Assembly (NCBI GenBank): GCA_045615885.1
Contig: JAZLFR010000046.1
Coordinates: 42,020-106,019 of the forward strand
Direction: 5' to 3'
DNA from: UBA1765 sp045615885
Lineage (GTDB): Bacteria; Fibrobacterota; Fibrobacteria; Fibrobacterales; Fibrobacteraceae
Length of the DNA stretch: 64,000 nucleotides
This document shows, piece by piece, positions 1-8,094 of the stretch. Under the pieces are notes generated by a model, which saw only the letters and a list, made by a program, of their open reading frames with translations, ran no database searches and had not been told where the DNA came from. The translations under genes and the position numbers were made by a program. How positions within the stretch are numbered: position 1 is the stretch's first letter; every line of letters starts with the position of its first letter.

Positions 1-170
1 CCGGTTTGCGGATGGCAAGCAGTCCCATAGCTAGCTCTGCGAGCTACTGGGTTTTCGTTGCCAAACATTGCAGCAATAACGCTTTTTGTAAGCTTGCCAC
101 TCACGCGGAGCGCAGCCACGGCACTCACACCTGCCGGAGTCATTGGAGCTACGATAGTCTGTTTTTCCAT
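1..170 (-). CDS. mnmE: tRNA modification GTPase MnmE, N-terminal part (runs off window)
   Basis: The reverse strand is open from an ATG at 170-168 to the window edge, giving 56 codons with no stop. The peptide begins MEKQTIVAPMTPAGVSAVAA and continues with LRVSGKL, which matches the start of MnmE (TrmE), where a D/QTIVA..TPPG..G...LRISG motif opens the formyl-THF-binding domain. MnmE with MnmG installs the 5-carboxymethylaminomethyl group on wobble uridine of several tRNAs in the cytoplasm. Only the N-terminal domain is visible; the G domain lies outside the window. The gene is divergent from the aldose 1-epimerase, with a repeat-containing spacer of about 220 bp between them. Confidence 0.8.
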   Translation of the reverse strand, partial: MEKQTIVAPMTPAGVSAVAALRVSGKLTKSVIAAMFGNENPVARRASYGTACHPQT

Positions 171-187
171 AAGTCCAAAAATAGAAA

Positions 188-352
188 TTAGTTACTAGTT
201 ACGAGTTACTAGAGAATGTAGAACTACACCGTCACTGCAAGTGTGGGCCTTTCCCCGACCTGATCGGGGAAAGCTGTCCATTACATAACCTTGTAATAGG
301 TTGCATCGCCCGATGGGCTCGCAATGACAATCCTCTGTTCTCAGTCGACAGA
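188..352. repeat. Intergenic repeat cluster with REP-like palindromes
   Basis: The divergent spacer between mnmE and the epimerase holds TTAGTTACTAGTTACGAG-type repeats (188-212). A perfect 10-bp hairpin follows (CTTTCCCCGA at 249-258, TCGGGGAAAG at 264-273), then a REP-like palindrome GCATCGCCCGATGGGC (303-318) ending in TCGCAATGACA. The tail (about 325-352) resembles the end of the roughly 100-bp element seen at 32753 and 40495. The same sequences recur in other spacers of this window. Confidence 0.6.
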
Positions 353-387
353 TAACTAACATTTATCCAATTTTCTAAATTGTGAAC

Positions 388-1341
388 ATGACAAAGTTTT
401 CCCTTATTTCTCGCCCGCTCGGCACTGTCGAGCGCCTTGTAATCGCCCGTGAAGACGGAGCTGAACTTGAAATTTTAACAGGCTGGGGCGCAGGCCTTAA
501 CGCATGGCGCGTTCCAGTTGCAAACGGCACACGCGAACTTCTGTTTGGCTACCGCGACGAAAAGACCTTCCGCGAAACACAGGCCGACACAAGCGCAGGC
601 GAACGCCTTTCTCCGTGGCCGGGCCGCACAAACAACGCCGTTTGGCAGTGGAAGGGCAACAGCTACAAACTCGACAACAACGTGACCTGGGCAAAGCATT
701 CCCTGCACGGCCTTACGCACACCAAAAAGTGGTCGCTCGTTTCTTTTGAATCTGACGAAGCCTCCGCAACGCTCAAGGTGGCTTACGACTGGACAGGCAA
801 CCACGCTGGTTTCCCGTTCCCGTTCCGTGCAGAAACCGCATTTACATTTACAGGCGAAAGCGTAACCGTAAAGAGCTACACAAAGAACGTTGGCCCAAAC
901 GCAATGCCTTACGCAGAAGGTTGGCACCCGTACTTTATGCTCGGTCAAAAGGTTGATACGCTCACGCTTTCGATCCCGGAATCTGAACGCCTGCTTCTCG
1001 ACAGCACTGACATTCCGACAGGCGAACGCGTTGCAGAAACACGCTTTGAAGGCAAGGCCGCGCTCGGCGACACTTTCATCAACGACTGCTTTGCTCTCAA
1101 GGGCAACTTCGAAAGCGCAAGCACCATTCTTGCAAGCGAAAAGGAATCCATCACGATTTCACAGAAGTCAGACGCCAAGGGATTCCGCCAGCTTGTTGTC
1201 TATACTCCGCCTGACCGCAACAGCATCGCCATCGAACCGATGACAAGCGAACCGGACGTTTTGAACCATCACAGGGAAATGATCGTTCTGAACGCAGGCG
1301 AAGAGCTGAACCTAGAATGGTCGGCAACGTTCAAGGCTTAA
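388..1341 (+). CDS. Aldose 1-epimerase family protein
   Basis: This 317-residue protein has the GalM/aldose 1-epimerase fold signature: the conserved region around LSPWPGRTNNA, a HSLHGLTH segment and the AEGWHPYF motif, whose His is catalytic in the family. Aldose 1-epimerases interconvert alpha and beta anomers of sugars such as glucose or galactose in the cytoplasm. I chose ATG 388; a GTG lies two codons upstream at 382 in the same frame, and neither has a strong ribosome binding site. A bidirectional terminator follows directly. No galactose operon is adjacent, so the sugar is unknown. Some family members act on glucose-6-phosphate (YeaD type), which I cannot exclude. Confidence 0.85.
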   Translation: MTKFSLISRPLGTVERLVIAREDGAELEILTGWGAGLNAWRVPVANGTRELLFGYRDEKTFRETQADTSAGERLSPWPGRTNNAVWQWKGNSYKLDNNVTWAKHSLHGLTHTKKWSLVSFESDEASATLKVAYDWTGNHAGFPFPFRAETAFTFTGESVTVKSYTKNVGPNAMPYAEGWHPYFMLGQKVDTLTLSIPESERLLLDSTDIPTGERVAETRFEGKAALGDTFINDCFALKGNFESASTILASEKESITISQKSDAKGFRQLVVYTPPDRNSIAIEPMTSEPDVLNHHREMIVLNAGEELNLEWSATFKA

Positions 1342-1356
1342 CATTTTTAAGGCTAC

Positions 1357-1390
1357 AAAAAAGAGGACCTACGTCCTCTTTTATTTTTTG
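1357..1390. terminator. Bidirectional rho-independent terminator, copy 1
   Basis: A stem AAGAGGAC (1361-1368) / GTCCTCTT (1373-1380) with a CTAC loop is flanked by A's on the left and a T-rich run on the right, so it can work both ways. It ends the epimerase gene on the plus strand and the GLUG-like remnant on the minus strand. A near-identical copy lies at 2705-2737. Confidence 0.8.
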
Positions 1391-1402
1391 GTTAAAACGA
1401 TC

Positions 1403-1570
1403 TTATTCCTCTATTTCCCATTTTAGAATTGGATAACCACTATTACTTCCACTAGCAAGAATAAAGTCATCACCATAGACCTTTCCGGTATTATACATGG
1501 ATGATGTTTTAGAGTAGCCAGAGTAACCAATTACACCACCAACTATTTTTTCACCTTCAATTAGTCTATT
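1403..1570 (-). pseudogene. C-terminal remnant of a GLUG-repeat-like surface protein
   Basis: The minus strand is open for 55 codons ending in TAA at 1405-1403, preceded in frame by a stop at 1573-1571, with no start codon at the expected place. The peptide contains VGGVIGYSGYSKTSSMYNTG and ends GYPILKWEIEE. Alternating GGVIGY...NTG units with a terminal GYPxLKW are typical of bacterial surface proteins with GLUG motifs. I read it as the last repeat of a deleted gene. Being only a fragment, the family call is tentative. Confidence 0.45.
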
Positions 1571-1623
1571 CTAAATTTAATCATTTTTATCAGCTGTTAA
1601 TCAATAAATTTTTTCAAACTCCC

Positions 1624-1652
1624 TTGACACAAATTCTTTTCATATCTAAATT
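1624..1652 (+). promoter_or_regulatory. Sigma-70-type promoter for the Rpn-family gene
   Basis: TTGACA (1624-1629), a 17-nt spacer and TAAATT (1647-1652) sit about 115 nt upstream of the Rpn-family start. The pectate lyase promoter at 7933-7961 has exactly the same two boxes and spacing. Just before the Shine-Dalgarno sequence the leader has a hairpin (GTCGCT 1735-1740 / AGCGAC 1753-1758). Confidence 0.55.
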
Positions 1653-1768
1653 CATAGTGAACAAAAGAGCATTTAATTATTTTTTGTTCATATTCTGGCG
1701 AGTGCCGCATTAAGTATTATGAGTTAAACAGTCCGTCGCTTTTTTAGCATGTAGCGACCGGAGGAAAA

Positions 1769-2551
1769 ATGAGCTATCAAATGAAAAGGTACGAAGACCT
1801 GGACATTACTGACAATTTCATGTTCGCCAAGGTCTTCAGCAACGAGGATGTCGCCAAGGATTTTCTGCAGGACATCCTGAAAATTTCCATCGACAAGATT
1901 TCCGTGGTCGCCGAGGCCACGACACAGGAAGATCCCTTCCACAAGAGCGTCCGCTTCGATGTGCTCGTGAAGGAGGAATTGCCCGGTACAGGTCGTTTCT
2001 TTGACATCGAGATGCAGATGGAAGATACTGGCGAACTGCCCAAGCGCGCCCGCTACTACCAAGGGATGTGCGACCTGGATGTTCTCGCCAAGGGCGTAAG
2101 CTACGACGAACTCCGGGAACAGTACATCCTGTTCATCTGCCCGGACGACATCTTCGGCAAGGACAAGCCTGTTTATAGGTTCCAGAATCGCGAAGAAAGC
2201 GACCCGAGCATCCTGATGGGCGACCTCTGTTACAAGAATTTTTATATCTTTAAGAAGTATAGCGAAATCAAGGACAATTCCATTCGCGAATACATGCAGT
2301 ACTTCGCCACGCAGGAGCACGGATCTGCAAAGATGAAGCGCATCCACGATCTCGTGGAACAGTACCGCAAGGACCCCATCACGAAGAAGGCTTACATGAC
2401 CCTGGAACAGGAACTCAACATTCGGTATAAGAAAGGTCGCGACGAAGAAAAGCGCGAACTCGCCAAGGCGTTGCGTGTTCAGGGGAAACTTACTTTGGAA
2501 GAAATTGCTTCAGTTTCTGGCCTCACTCCCGAGGAAATACAGGCATTGTAA
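1769..2551 (+). CDS. Rpn family recombination-promoting nuclease / PD-(D/E)XK transposase-like protein
   Basis: This 260-residue protein looks like the PDDEXK_2 (Rpn/YhgA-like) family. It opens with the typical DLDITDNFMFAKVF segment. A nuclease core follows with VRFDVLVKE and FFDIEMQ, the D...ExQ version of the PD-(D/E)XK site, and then the RARYYQGMCD helix. The C-terminus carries the EEIASVSGLTPEEIQAL motif common in these proteins. Family members cut DNA and stimulate RecA-independent recombination. The start at 1769 has GGAGG five bases upstream. The gene lies alone between two copies of the same terminator, which suggests acquisition or rearrangement. Confidence 0.8.
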   Translation: MSYQMKRYEDLDITDNFMFAKVFSNEDVAKDFLQDILKISIDKISVVAEATTQEDPFHKSVRFDVLVKEELPGTGRFFDIEMQMEDTGELPKRARYYQGMCDLDVLAKGVSYDELREQYILFICPDDIFGKDKPVYRFQNREESDPSILMGDLCYKNFYIFKKYSEIKDNSIREYMQYFATQEHGSAKMKRIHDLVEQYRKDPITKKAYMTLEQELNIRYKKGRDEEKRELAKALRVQGKLTLEEIASVSGLTPEEIQAL

Positions 2552-2704
2552 AACACGTCTTAGATAGCGTTCCCCAAGGGGCCAGCACACAAGCCTATAC
2601 GAGAGTTGCAAGCACTTCGTTCGCAAAGACAAGGTAAAAGTTAGAGCAAACCTTCCGTAAAAACAGCAACAAATTCTCTACAGCGAAGTAAGCAAGAAAC
2701 ATAC
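2552..2704. other. Gene-poor spacer after the Rpn-family gene
   Basis: I see no convincing gene or RNA here. A 35-codon minus-strand frame exists just left of the second terminator copy, but it has no ribosome binding site and no recognisable content. Confidence 0.4.
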
Positions 2705-2737
2705 AAAAAAGAGGACCTACGTCCTCTTTTATTTTTA
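2705..2737. terminator. Rho-independent terminator, copy 2, ending the lipoprotein gene
   Basis: Stem AAGAGGAC (2709-2716) / GTCCTCTT (2721-2728) with loop CTAC. On the minus strand it is followed by TTTTTTGTAT, two bases after the lipoprotein stop. About 45 bp around it nearly match the terminator after the epimerase (1354-1398), including a downstream TTAAAAC. Confidence 0.8.
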
Positions 2738-2738
2738 C

Positions 2739-4262
2739 TTAAAACTCAAAGTAATCGTTAAACAAGTAATGTTCTGTCTGGATCCAGGCTAAAAGCTTAT
2801 CCCACTTTTTATCAGGATCGTCGAGCAAGATGTCTTCATCAAAATCGCCGACCATCATCGCCTTGACTTTCAAATAGCCAGTCATATCCAAAAGCAAGAA
2901 ATCACCTTCGTAAAATTCAGGGGCAACCTTGATATCGGTATTGCGCAAAACCTTGCCATCTACAACAATCGTCAAGTGTTTTTCGTAAATAGAAATCGTG
3001 TAGGAATGCCATTCGCCATCAAAGACCTTTGCAGCTCCATAGAGAGTCGTATCGACGCTTGCATCGTCAAGGCCAGATGTTATGCGAACGCAGGCCACCT
3101 GCTTATCTTCTGTGCACTGGCGTAATTCAAGCCCTGCATCTTGTTTGGAGCCATAATACATTATCACATGGCCAGTGTCACTCATTGCTTCACCATCAAA
3201 CTTGAACCACAAGGTACGATGTCTGCGATTGGTTTTATCAAAAGCTTTATCGTCAGCAATAAAGATTTCGCTTTTTTCTGGCGGGAACGTGTATTGTTCA
3301 TCGTAAACAAATGGCGCAGAGAATTTCTTTTCATCTACAACGTTATTGTACCTTTTGGCATAGCCATATTCCATTACAGAATCTAAAGTTACGAATGGGA
3401 GAATCGCATACGTAGAACCAGCATTGCAACCAGATTCGCCATTGCTAAAGCCAATGCAATATTCACCATTGCCAGGATTATTTTTCATCGGGAGTGCAAG
3501 ACCAGGCAAAGTAAACCCAGTCACGGCTCCTTCCGGGATTTTCATGGTATATGTTTCTTCAGCCTTGCTAAAGAAGTTCACGACAATGCTATCGCCCGCT
3601 TTTATATCCATCGAGAAATCGGCATAGCTCGGGACCGAATTAAAAATTGGCACAATGGTATCAATGTGCATTGCTGGCAAATGGAATTCAAGCAATTCAT
3701 CGGCATTGAACTTTTCTTCTGTCATCGCTTCGCAATACGGTGTGCCATAAATGCAGAGCGTGTCGTTTTTCTTGAGGTTGTAAACATAAGGTTCTATCTG
3801 GAGCAAGGCGCTTTCTGCTAGTTCAAGCCTTGCAGAATCCGTATCCCATTCCACATTCTGCATTGCAGCAAGACCTTCCACAGTTGTTGCAAAAACACGG
3901 TGGCCAGTCGCACCATGGAACACTTCATTCATGCCGTACGAATACTCAAATTTGAAGGAACCATCTTCAGCGGAAACTGCAGTCGCCACAGGCACTCTGC
4001 GGGCAGCAACAAAGTCTCTTGTAACCAACACAAGTTCGGCTCCCGCGACAGGATTGCCGCTTGCATCAACGACAACGCCCGCAATCTGGTGACCGGATTC
4101 CGTTTCAGAAATCACGCCAGCAGTATTGCTGGAATCGCCACAGGCAAGGAGGATCAAGGAAAGTGCAAAAGCTAGTGCGAATATTACTAGATTGCCACGG
4201 GCTACGCCCTCGCAATGACATTTCTTTCGTCTTTCGTCTTTCGTCTTTCGTCTAAATGTCAT
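2739..4262 (-). CDS. Lipoprotein with carboxypeptidase-like and LamG-like domains, paired with TIGR02147 gene
   Basis: This 507-residue protein has a hydrophobic signal ending in the lipobox LILLAC followed by GDSS, so it should be lipidated and surface or periplasmic. After the Cys comes an Ig-like carboxypeptidase regulatory-type domain (IAGVVVDASGNPVAGAELVL). The last 170 or so residues look like a concanavalin A/LamG-type beta sandwich (DKTNRRHRTLWFKFDG, GEWHSYTISIYEKHLTIVVD). Its ATG overlaps the stop of the upstream TIGR02147 gene by 4 nt, so the pair is probably translationally coupled. The roughly 25 residues before the hydrophobic core are encoded by intergenic repeat DNA (TTTCGTC units plus a REP-like element), a probable later extension. 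The exact role is unknown; carbohydrate or surface binding is inferred from the folds. Confidence 0.7.
   Translation of the reverse strand: MTFRRKTKDERRKKCHCEGVARGNLVIFALAFALSLILLACGDSSNTAGVISETESGHQIAGVVVDASGNPVAGAELVLVTRDFVAARRVPVATAVSAEDGSFKFEYSYGMNEVFHGATGHRVFATTVEGLAAMQNVEWDTDSARLELAESALLQIEPYVYNLKKNDTLCIYGTPYCEAMTEEKFNADELLEFHLPAMHIDTIVPIFNSVPSYADFSMDIKAGDSIVVNFFSKAEETYTMKIPEGAVTGFTLPGLALPMKNNPGNGEYCIGFSNGESGCNAGSTYAILPFVTLDSVMEYGYAKRYNNVVDEKKFSAPFVYDEQYTFPPEKSEIFIADDKAFDKTNRRHRTLWFKFDGEAMSDTGHVIMYYGSKQDAGLELRQCTEDKQVACVRITSGLDDASVDTTLYGAAKVFDGEWHSYTISIYEKHLTIVVDGKVLRNTDIKVAPEFYEGDFLLLDMTGYLKVKAMMVGDFDEDILLDDPDKKWDKLLAWIQTEHYLFNDYFEF
4189..4253. repeat. REP-like element and TTTCGTC tandem repeats inside a gene start
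   Basis: ATTGCCACGGGCTACGCCC followed by TCGCAATGACA (4191-4220) is a REP-like palindrome. It is followed by four TTTCGTC units (4224-4252). The same sequences are found between genes elsewhere (5184, 32810, 40506), but here they lie within the first codons of the lipoprotein gene. Confidence 0.6.
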
Positions 4263-5095
4263 ACATCCTCCGGTTCCAAGTTGGAGAACAAATGTAAGTT
4301 CATTTGGTAAACAGCGTTTGCCTTGTTCTTGTCGTTTGTAATAATACGGCGGGCTGCAGCCTTGAACTTTTGAAGTTCTGCTTCAAGTTCCTTGTACGCT
4401 TCGCTAGAAACGCTAAACACCATCGTTGACATTACATGCGGATTCTTGGAGGGCGAAAGAATCGCCTGCTTACTAAGTTCAAAACTCTGCAGCTGGTATT
4501 CACGAATCAATTCGGAATTGTTGTACGGCCCGCTCGAAATGGATTCCTGAGTCGGTTTCCAAAAACCCTGTTCATTTTTGCGAATCAAGTTCAAGCGTTC
4601 CAGGAGCTTTATGGATTCTTCAAGTTTGCCAAGGGCCACATGCGGCACAAGACGTTTTTGAACTGCGGTCAAGTCATCTGCAACATCCATCACGTCGAGG
4701 AGCGCAAACATGGCGCTATTGTACCAATGCTTGTAATAAGCATAAGCATCTGCGTCAAGAACCATTTGCGGATTCGGGTGGATTTTCATCAAGGCTTCAA
4801 ACGCCTCGGAACGCTCTGCCAGGGTCTTTGCCTGATCAAAAGCAATCATCGCCTCGAAATACTTGCATTCAGCATCATCAAGTTCCAAAATCTGTTCGAA
4901 CTTTTCGGCCATGCGCTTCGAAACCTTTTTGCCACGGAGCACATCGGCAAAATAGCTGCGAGTCTTTGGGAGCCCAAGCAGGTTGCACACTTCAACGCGA
5001 GTAAAGGAAGGTTCTTCAAGCATGCGCGCAGCCTGGTATTCTTCCAAGTACTTTCGAAAGTGGGTAAACTGATAAATGTTGATTCCGTATTTCAT
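4259..5095 (-). CDS. TIGR02147 family protein (HTH-like regulator candidate)
   Basis: This 278-residue cytosolic protein belongs to the Fibrobacter paralogous family TIGR02147. It has the N-terminal helical region (TRVEVCNLLGLPKTRSYFAD) that resembles a helix-turn-helix. A middle part follows with YYKHWYNSAMFALLDV, then a winged-helix-like segment ending in LNLIRKNEQGFWKPTQESIS, and the terminal VYQMNLHLFSN motif shared with the copies at 8095 and 57834. It has no signal peptide. It overlaps the next gene, a lipoprotein, by 4 nt. The family has no established function that I know of; a transcriptional regulator of its partner lipoprotein is inference. Confidence 0.8.
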   Translation of the reverse strand: MKYGINIYQFTHFRKYLEEYQAARMLEEPSFTRVEVCNLLGLPKTRSYFADVLRGKKVSKRMAEKFEQILELDDAECKYFEAMIAFDQAKTLAERSEAFEALMKIHPNPQMVLDADAYAYYKHWYNSAMFALLDVMDVADDLTAVQKRLVPHVALGKLEESIKLLERLNLIRKNEQGFWKPTQESISSGPYNNSELIREYQLQSFELSKQAILSPSKNPHVMSTMVFSVSSEAYKELEAELQKFKAAARRIITNDKNKANAVYQMNLHLFSNLEPEDV

Positions 5096-5381
5096 AATTT
5101 AGATGCAAGACGCAAGAGCAAGATGATGTTAGTTTTCAGTGTTTAGGGTGCAGGGTGTAGGGTCTAGTCAATTAATAATGAAATGTCATTGCGAGGACCT
5201 TTAGGTCCGTGGCAATCCAATCTAGAATATCAAAATTTCAATGTTTCTGGATGGCCACGCCTTGCTCGCCATGACATGGGCAAGTTACAATTTCTGATTC
5301 CTGTCACTGACTCCTGTATTCCGTTTTCTCACGCCAAAGGGCGCCCCGCAAGCGAAGCACCCCTTGTATTGAGGAATATGA
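5096..5381. repeat. Intergenic repeats with two REP-like palindromes
   Basis: The spacer between the TIGR02147 gene and the pectate lyase stop contains GGGTGCAGGGTGTAGGGTCTAG-type repeats. Two REP-like elements follow. One is at 5184-5218 (TGTCATTGCGAG, palindrome GACCTTTAGGTC, GTGGCAATCC). The other, at 5249-5276, is in inverted orientation (GGATGGCCACGCC.. TCGCCATGACA). Together they resemble a paired REP unit. GATTCCTGTCACTGACTCCTG repeats come next. I see no gene here. Confidence 0.6.
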
Positions 5382-7886
5382 TTACTTGTTCAAGATTCGC
5401 TTTTGGAGCATTCCGGCACTGGCCTTGACCTGAACGACGTACATGCCCTTCGGGAATGCGTTCATGTTCACGGCATTGCTAGAACCTACATACACAACCT
5501 TGCCAGTCATGCCCATCACGACAACGCGCTGCAAACCATCGACATCCACATTCAAGCGGCCCGCTTCAAAGTGGAGTGCATTCGGAGCAAAGCCCTGAGC
5601 AAAGATTGCTGTTTCATCATCCTTTGAGCTAGAGGACTCTGGTTCCTTTTCGCTGCTGGAACTTGCCGGAGTTTCGCTAGAGCTGGATACATCTTCCTTA
5701 GCAGAGCTAGAGCTTTCTGTAGTCGTGCCAGAAATTTCGATAGCAATCAAGTACAAGTTAGATGTATCGCCCTTAGTAATTGTATGCTTGCCTGCCGTCA
5801 ACTCCACCACTACAATCCCATCAACTGCTGTAACCTTTTCTCCATCGATCTTGACAGTCTTTGCAAAGTCGCTATTGAACACGAGAGTGAGCTTTGCATC
5901 TTTAGCAAGAACAAATTCAATCGTCGTTGCAGTTTCAAGTTTCAGGCAACGGGTAAGTTCTTCGCCCTTGTAGGTAACGGTTCCCTTGGAATCAGAAAGG
6001 TTGCCAACAAATGCAAAGTAATCGCTGCTTGCGCCTTCTTCTGTAAAGTTATGGACAATGCTCTTAGAAATTTCAACCGTCGTTTCTTCATCTTCTACAA
6101 CATCTTCATTTTCGTTACGGCTGGAAGAACTTGCCGGCTTGGAGCTGGAGCTGCTTACGCTGCTTGAAGAAACTGGCTTGGAAGAACTGGAGGAAACACT
6201 GGAAGAACTTGCAACAGAGCTGCTAGAAGGAATAACCGGCTTAATATCGCCGTCGCCCTGAATGCTCTTGAGAGTACCCTTGTAAGCTACGAGAGCGGCC
6301 TTCAACTTTTCATCAACGGCATACTTTTCATCGTCAGTAGCGTTGTTGAATGTCCACTTGAAGTCACCACCCTGGACGCGGCCAGCATAAGTCGTAACGT
6401 TTGTCTTTGCAGTTGCCGGAGCGTCGGCTGTATATGTATAAGGTAACTTCAAATCAAAGTTGTTATGCTTATTTGCACCAAGGTAAGAAGTAATGGTCGA
6501 AGGCATTTCCTGGGTACGGCTAGTCACAACATAGGCATCAAAATCCTTCTTGGAATCAATCGCGCCGATGGATGTTTCAACGCCCTTCAAAGTGTACTTG
6601 CTTGCACCGTAAGCAATGAACGTGCCACCTTCAATGTAGTTGTTGAAAGCCTTGATGGAGCCTCCAGCTTCACCGCTGAATGTGCCGTAGTTTGCCGGAT
6701 CGCGCTTTGTTGTACCGGCATACACATCGCTGCCCTGCATAGAGGTGAGCATTGGGTACTTGCAGTTACGGAAGTAGTTTGCTTCTGCAAAAATGGAGGA
6801 CCCGAGAGTGGAGCCGATTCCGTATTTTGCATTGCCGTCGTAGTAGTTGTTATAGATGTGAGCGCTGTAGTAACGGACGCGCGGGTGACGGCTATCGGAA
6901 TGGTCATACCAGTTGTGGTGATAGGTAATAAAAAGGCCTTCGGTAGTACCTTCGGAAAGGCCAAGCAAATTGGACTTGCCGTTATCCCAGAAATGGTTGT
7001 AGCTAAAGGTAATGTAGGTTGACTTTTTGCAGTCGAGAGCACCATCGCCCTTCACCTGGTCCTTGTCGGTACCGGCATCGCCGTAGAAAAAGTCATTGTT
7101 GTGAATCCAAACATACTGGTCGTTCTGCTGAAGGCCGATATTGTCACCTTCGCTACTATTCACATTCATGATACCCATGTTGCGAACTTCAACATTCTGC
7201 GCATTCTTGATGCGAATGCCCCAGCCGTTCGCAACAGCGTCAGTACCGATACCTTCGACAGTCACAAAGGACTTTTCAGAAGAACCAAGGTCAATGAGCA
7301 TGTCTCCCTGAACGAGGGAATCGGAATCCGTGACATTGCCGATAAAGCGGAAATCCACCGGACGGTCTTCGTAGCCCTTCTTCATGCAGTTCAAAATGCC
7401 CTGGAAGCTAAGGCACTTGGTGGTTGTACCCTTAGAGCTCGTCTTCACATCCATCGTTACCTTGTTCTTGGTATTTTCCGAGACATAAATCACAACGGCA
7501 TTGCTCTTGAGAGTGCCATCAATATTGTAGGCACCAGGAACGCGGCTATTGACAAAAGCAAAGCCAGAACGGTCATGGGCCTTTACACTAACAGAGCTTT
7601 CTGGAGAAACGTCGCCAGTACTTGCCTTAACCTGAAGCTTATGTGAACCAGCCTTGAGGCCAACCACATCGGCACGCATATAGCTGCCATAGCTACGAAT
7701 CAGCTGGTTGTCAATGGCCTTGCCATCGGCATAGACCGTATAGCTAGTCGCGCCACTTACTGGAGCCCATTCGATAAATGCGGATTCCAGCCAGCCTTCT
7801 GCTTTATTTACGGTCACAGCAGCAGATGCTGCAGAAGCTAGAGCAAGGCCGAAGAACGCCATTTTAGAAAACACAGTCTTTTTCAT
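5382..7886 (-). CDS. Secreted pectate lyase (polysaccharide lyase family 1) with C-terminal modules
   Basis: The 834-residue protein starts at the ATG at 7886, which opens a clear signal peptide (MKKTVFSKMAFFGLALASAA). A fibronectin-like domain (about 25-110) precedes a right-handed beta-helix lyase core (about 115-540). PL1 motifs are present: VWIHNNDFFY, the calcium-site region DGALDCKKSTYITFSYNHFW, and HHNWYDHSDSRHPRVR with the catalytic Arg. Poly-Ser linkers then lead to a CBM-like beta sandwich (about 650-755) and a final 70-residue domain ending in PKGMYVVQVKASAGMLQKRI, typical of type IX-like sorting or cell-attachment tails. It cleaves polygalacturonate by beta-elimination outside the cell. 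It is divergent from a TIGR02147 gene. Confidence 0.92.
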   Translation of the reverse strand: MKKTVFSKMAFFGLALASAASAAVTVNKAEGWLESAFIEWAPVSGATSYTVYADGKAIDNQLIRSYGSYMRADVVGLKAGSHKLQVKASTGDVSPESSVSVKAHDRSGFAFVNSRVPGAYNIDGTLKSNAVVIYVSENTKNKVTMDVKTSSKGTTTKCLSFQGILNCMKKGYEDRPVDFRFIGNVTDSDSLVQGDMLIDLGSSEKSFVTVEGIGTDAVANGWGIRIKNAQNVEVRNMGIMNVNSSEGDNIGLQQNDQYVWIHNNDFFYGDAGTDKDQVKGDGALDCKKSTYITFSYNHFWDNGKSNLLGLSEGTTEGLFITYHHNWYDHSDSRHPRVRYYSAHIYNNYYDGNAKYGIGSTLGSSIFAEANYFRNCKYPMLTSMQGSDVYAGTTKRDPANYGTFSGEAGGSIKAFNNYIEGGTFIAYGASKYTLKGVETSIGAIDSKKDFDAYVVTSRTQEMPSTITSYLGANKHNNFDLKLPYTYTADAPATAKTNVTTYAGRVQGGDFKWTFNNATDDEKYAVDEKLKAALVAYKGTLKSIQGDGDIKPVIPSSSSVASSSSVSSSSSKPVSSSSVSSSSSKPASSSSRNENEDVVEDEETTVEISKSIVHNFTEEGASSDYFAFVGNLSDSKGTVTYKGEELTRCLKLETATTIEFVLAKDAKLTLVFNSDFAKTVKIDGEKVTAVDGIVVVELTAGKHTITKGDTSNLYLIAIEISGTTTESSSSAKEDVSSSSETPASSSSEKEPESSSSKDDETAIFAQGFAPNALHFEAGRLNVDVDGLQRVVVMGMTGKVVYVGSSNAVNMNAFPKGMYVVQVKASAGMLQKRILNK

Positions 7887-7932
7887 ATTTACCCAATCCC
7901 GTTTTGAAATTTTGTTCTCATTTTTTTTCTCA

Positions 7933-7961
7933 AATTTATATTTAGTAAGATATTTTGTCAA
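7933..7961 (-). promoter_or_regulatory. Sigma-70-type promoter of the pectate lyase gene
   Basis: On the minus strand TTGACA (7961-7956), a 17-nt spacer and TAAATT (7938-7933) stand about 46 nt upstream of the pectate lyase ATG. Both boxes and spacing equal those of the promoter at 1624-1652. Confidence 0.65.
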
Positions 7962-8094
7962 CATAGGAATATAAGTTCTATTTGCAAAAAAAAGTAAACA
8001 AATGCCATTCCAAGTCGGACTAAACCCAGGAACAGATTTACCCAAACCATACGGCATAGGGCATTACGCCTATTTTTTTTATATTTCAGAGCCG

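Noticed and set aside
249..273. CTTTCCCCGA/TCGGGGAAAG hairpin as a terminator
   Set aside because: It lies between divergent genes, where no transcript should end; it fits better as part of the repeat cluster.
2600..2715. 35-codon minus-strand frame before the second terminator
   Set aside because: No ribosome binding site and no recognisable content.
8002..8094. Upstream extension of the TIGR02147 protein
   Set aside because: The extra 31 residues do not match the other copies and overlap the divergent promoter region.
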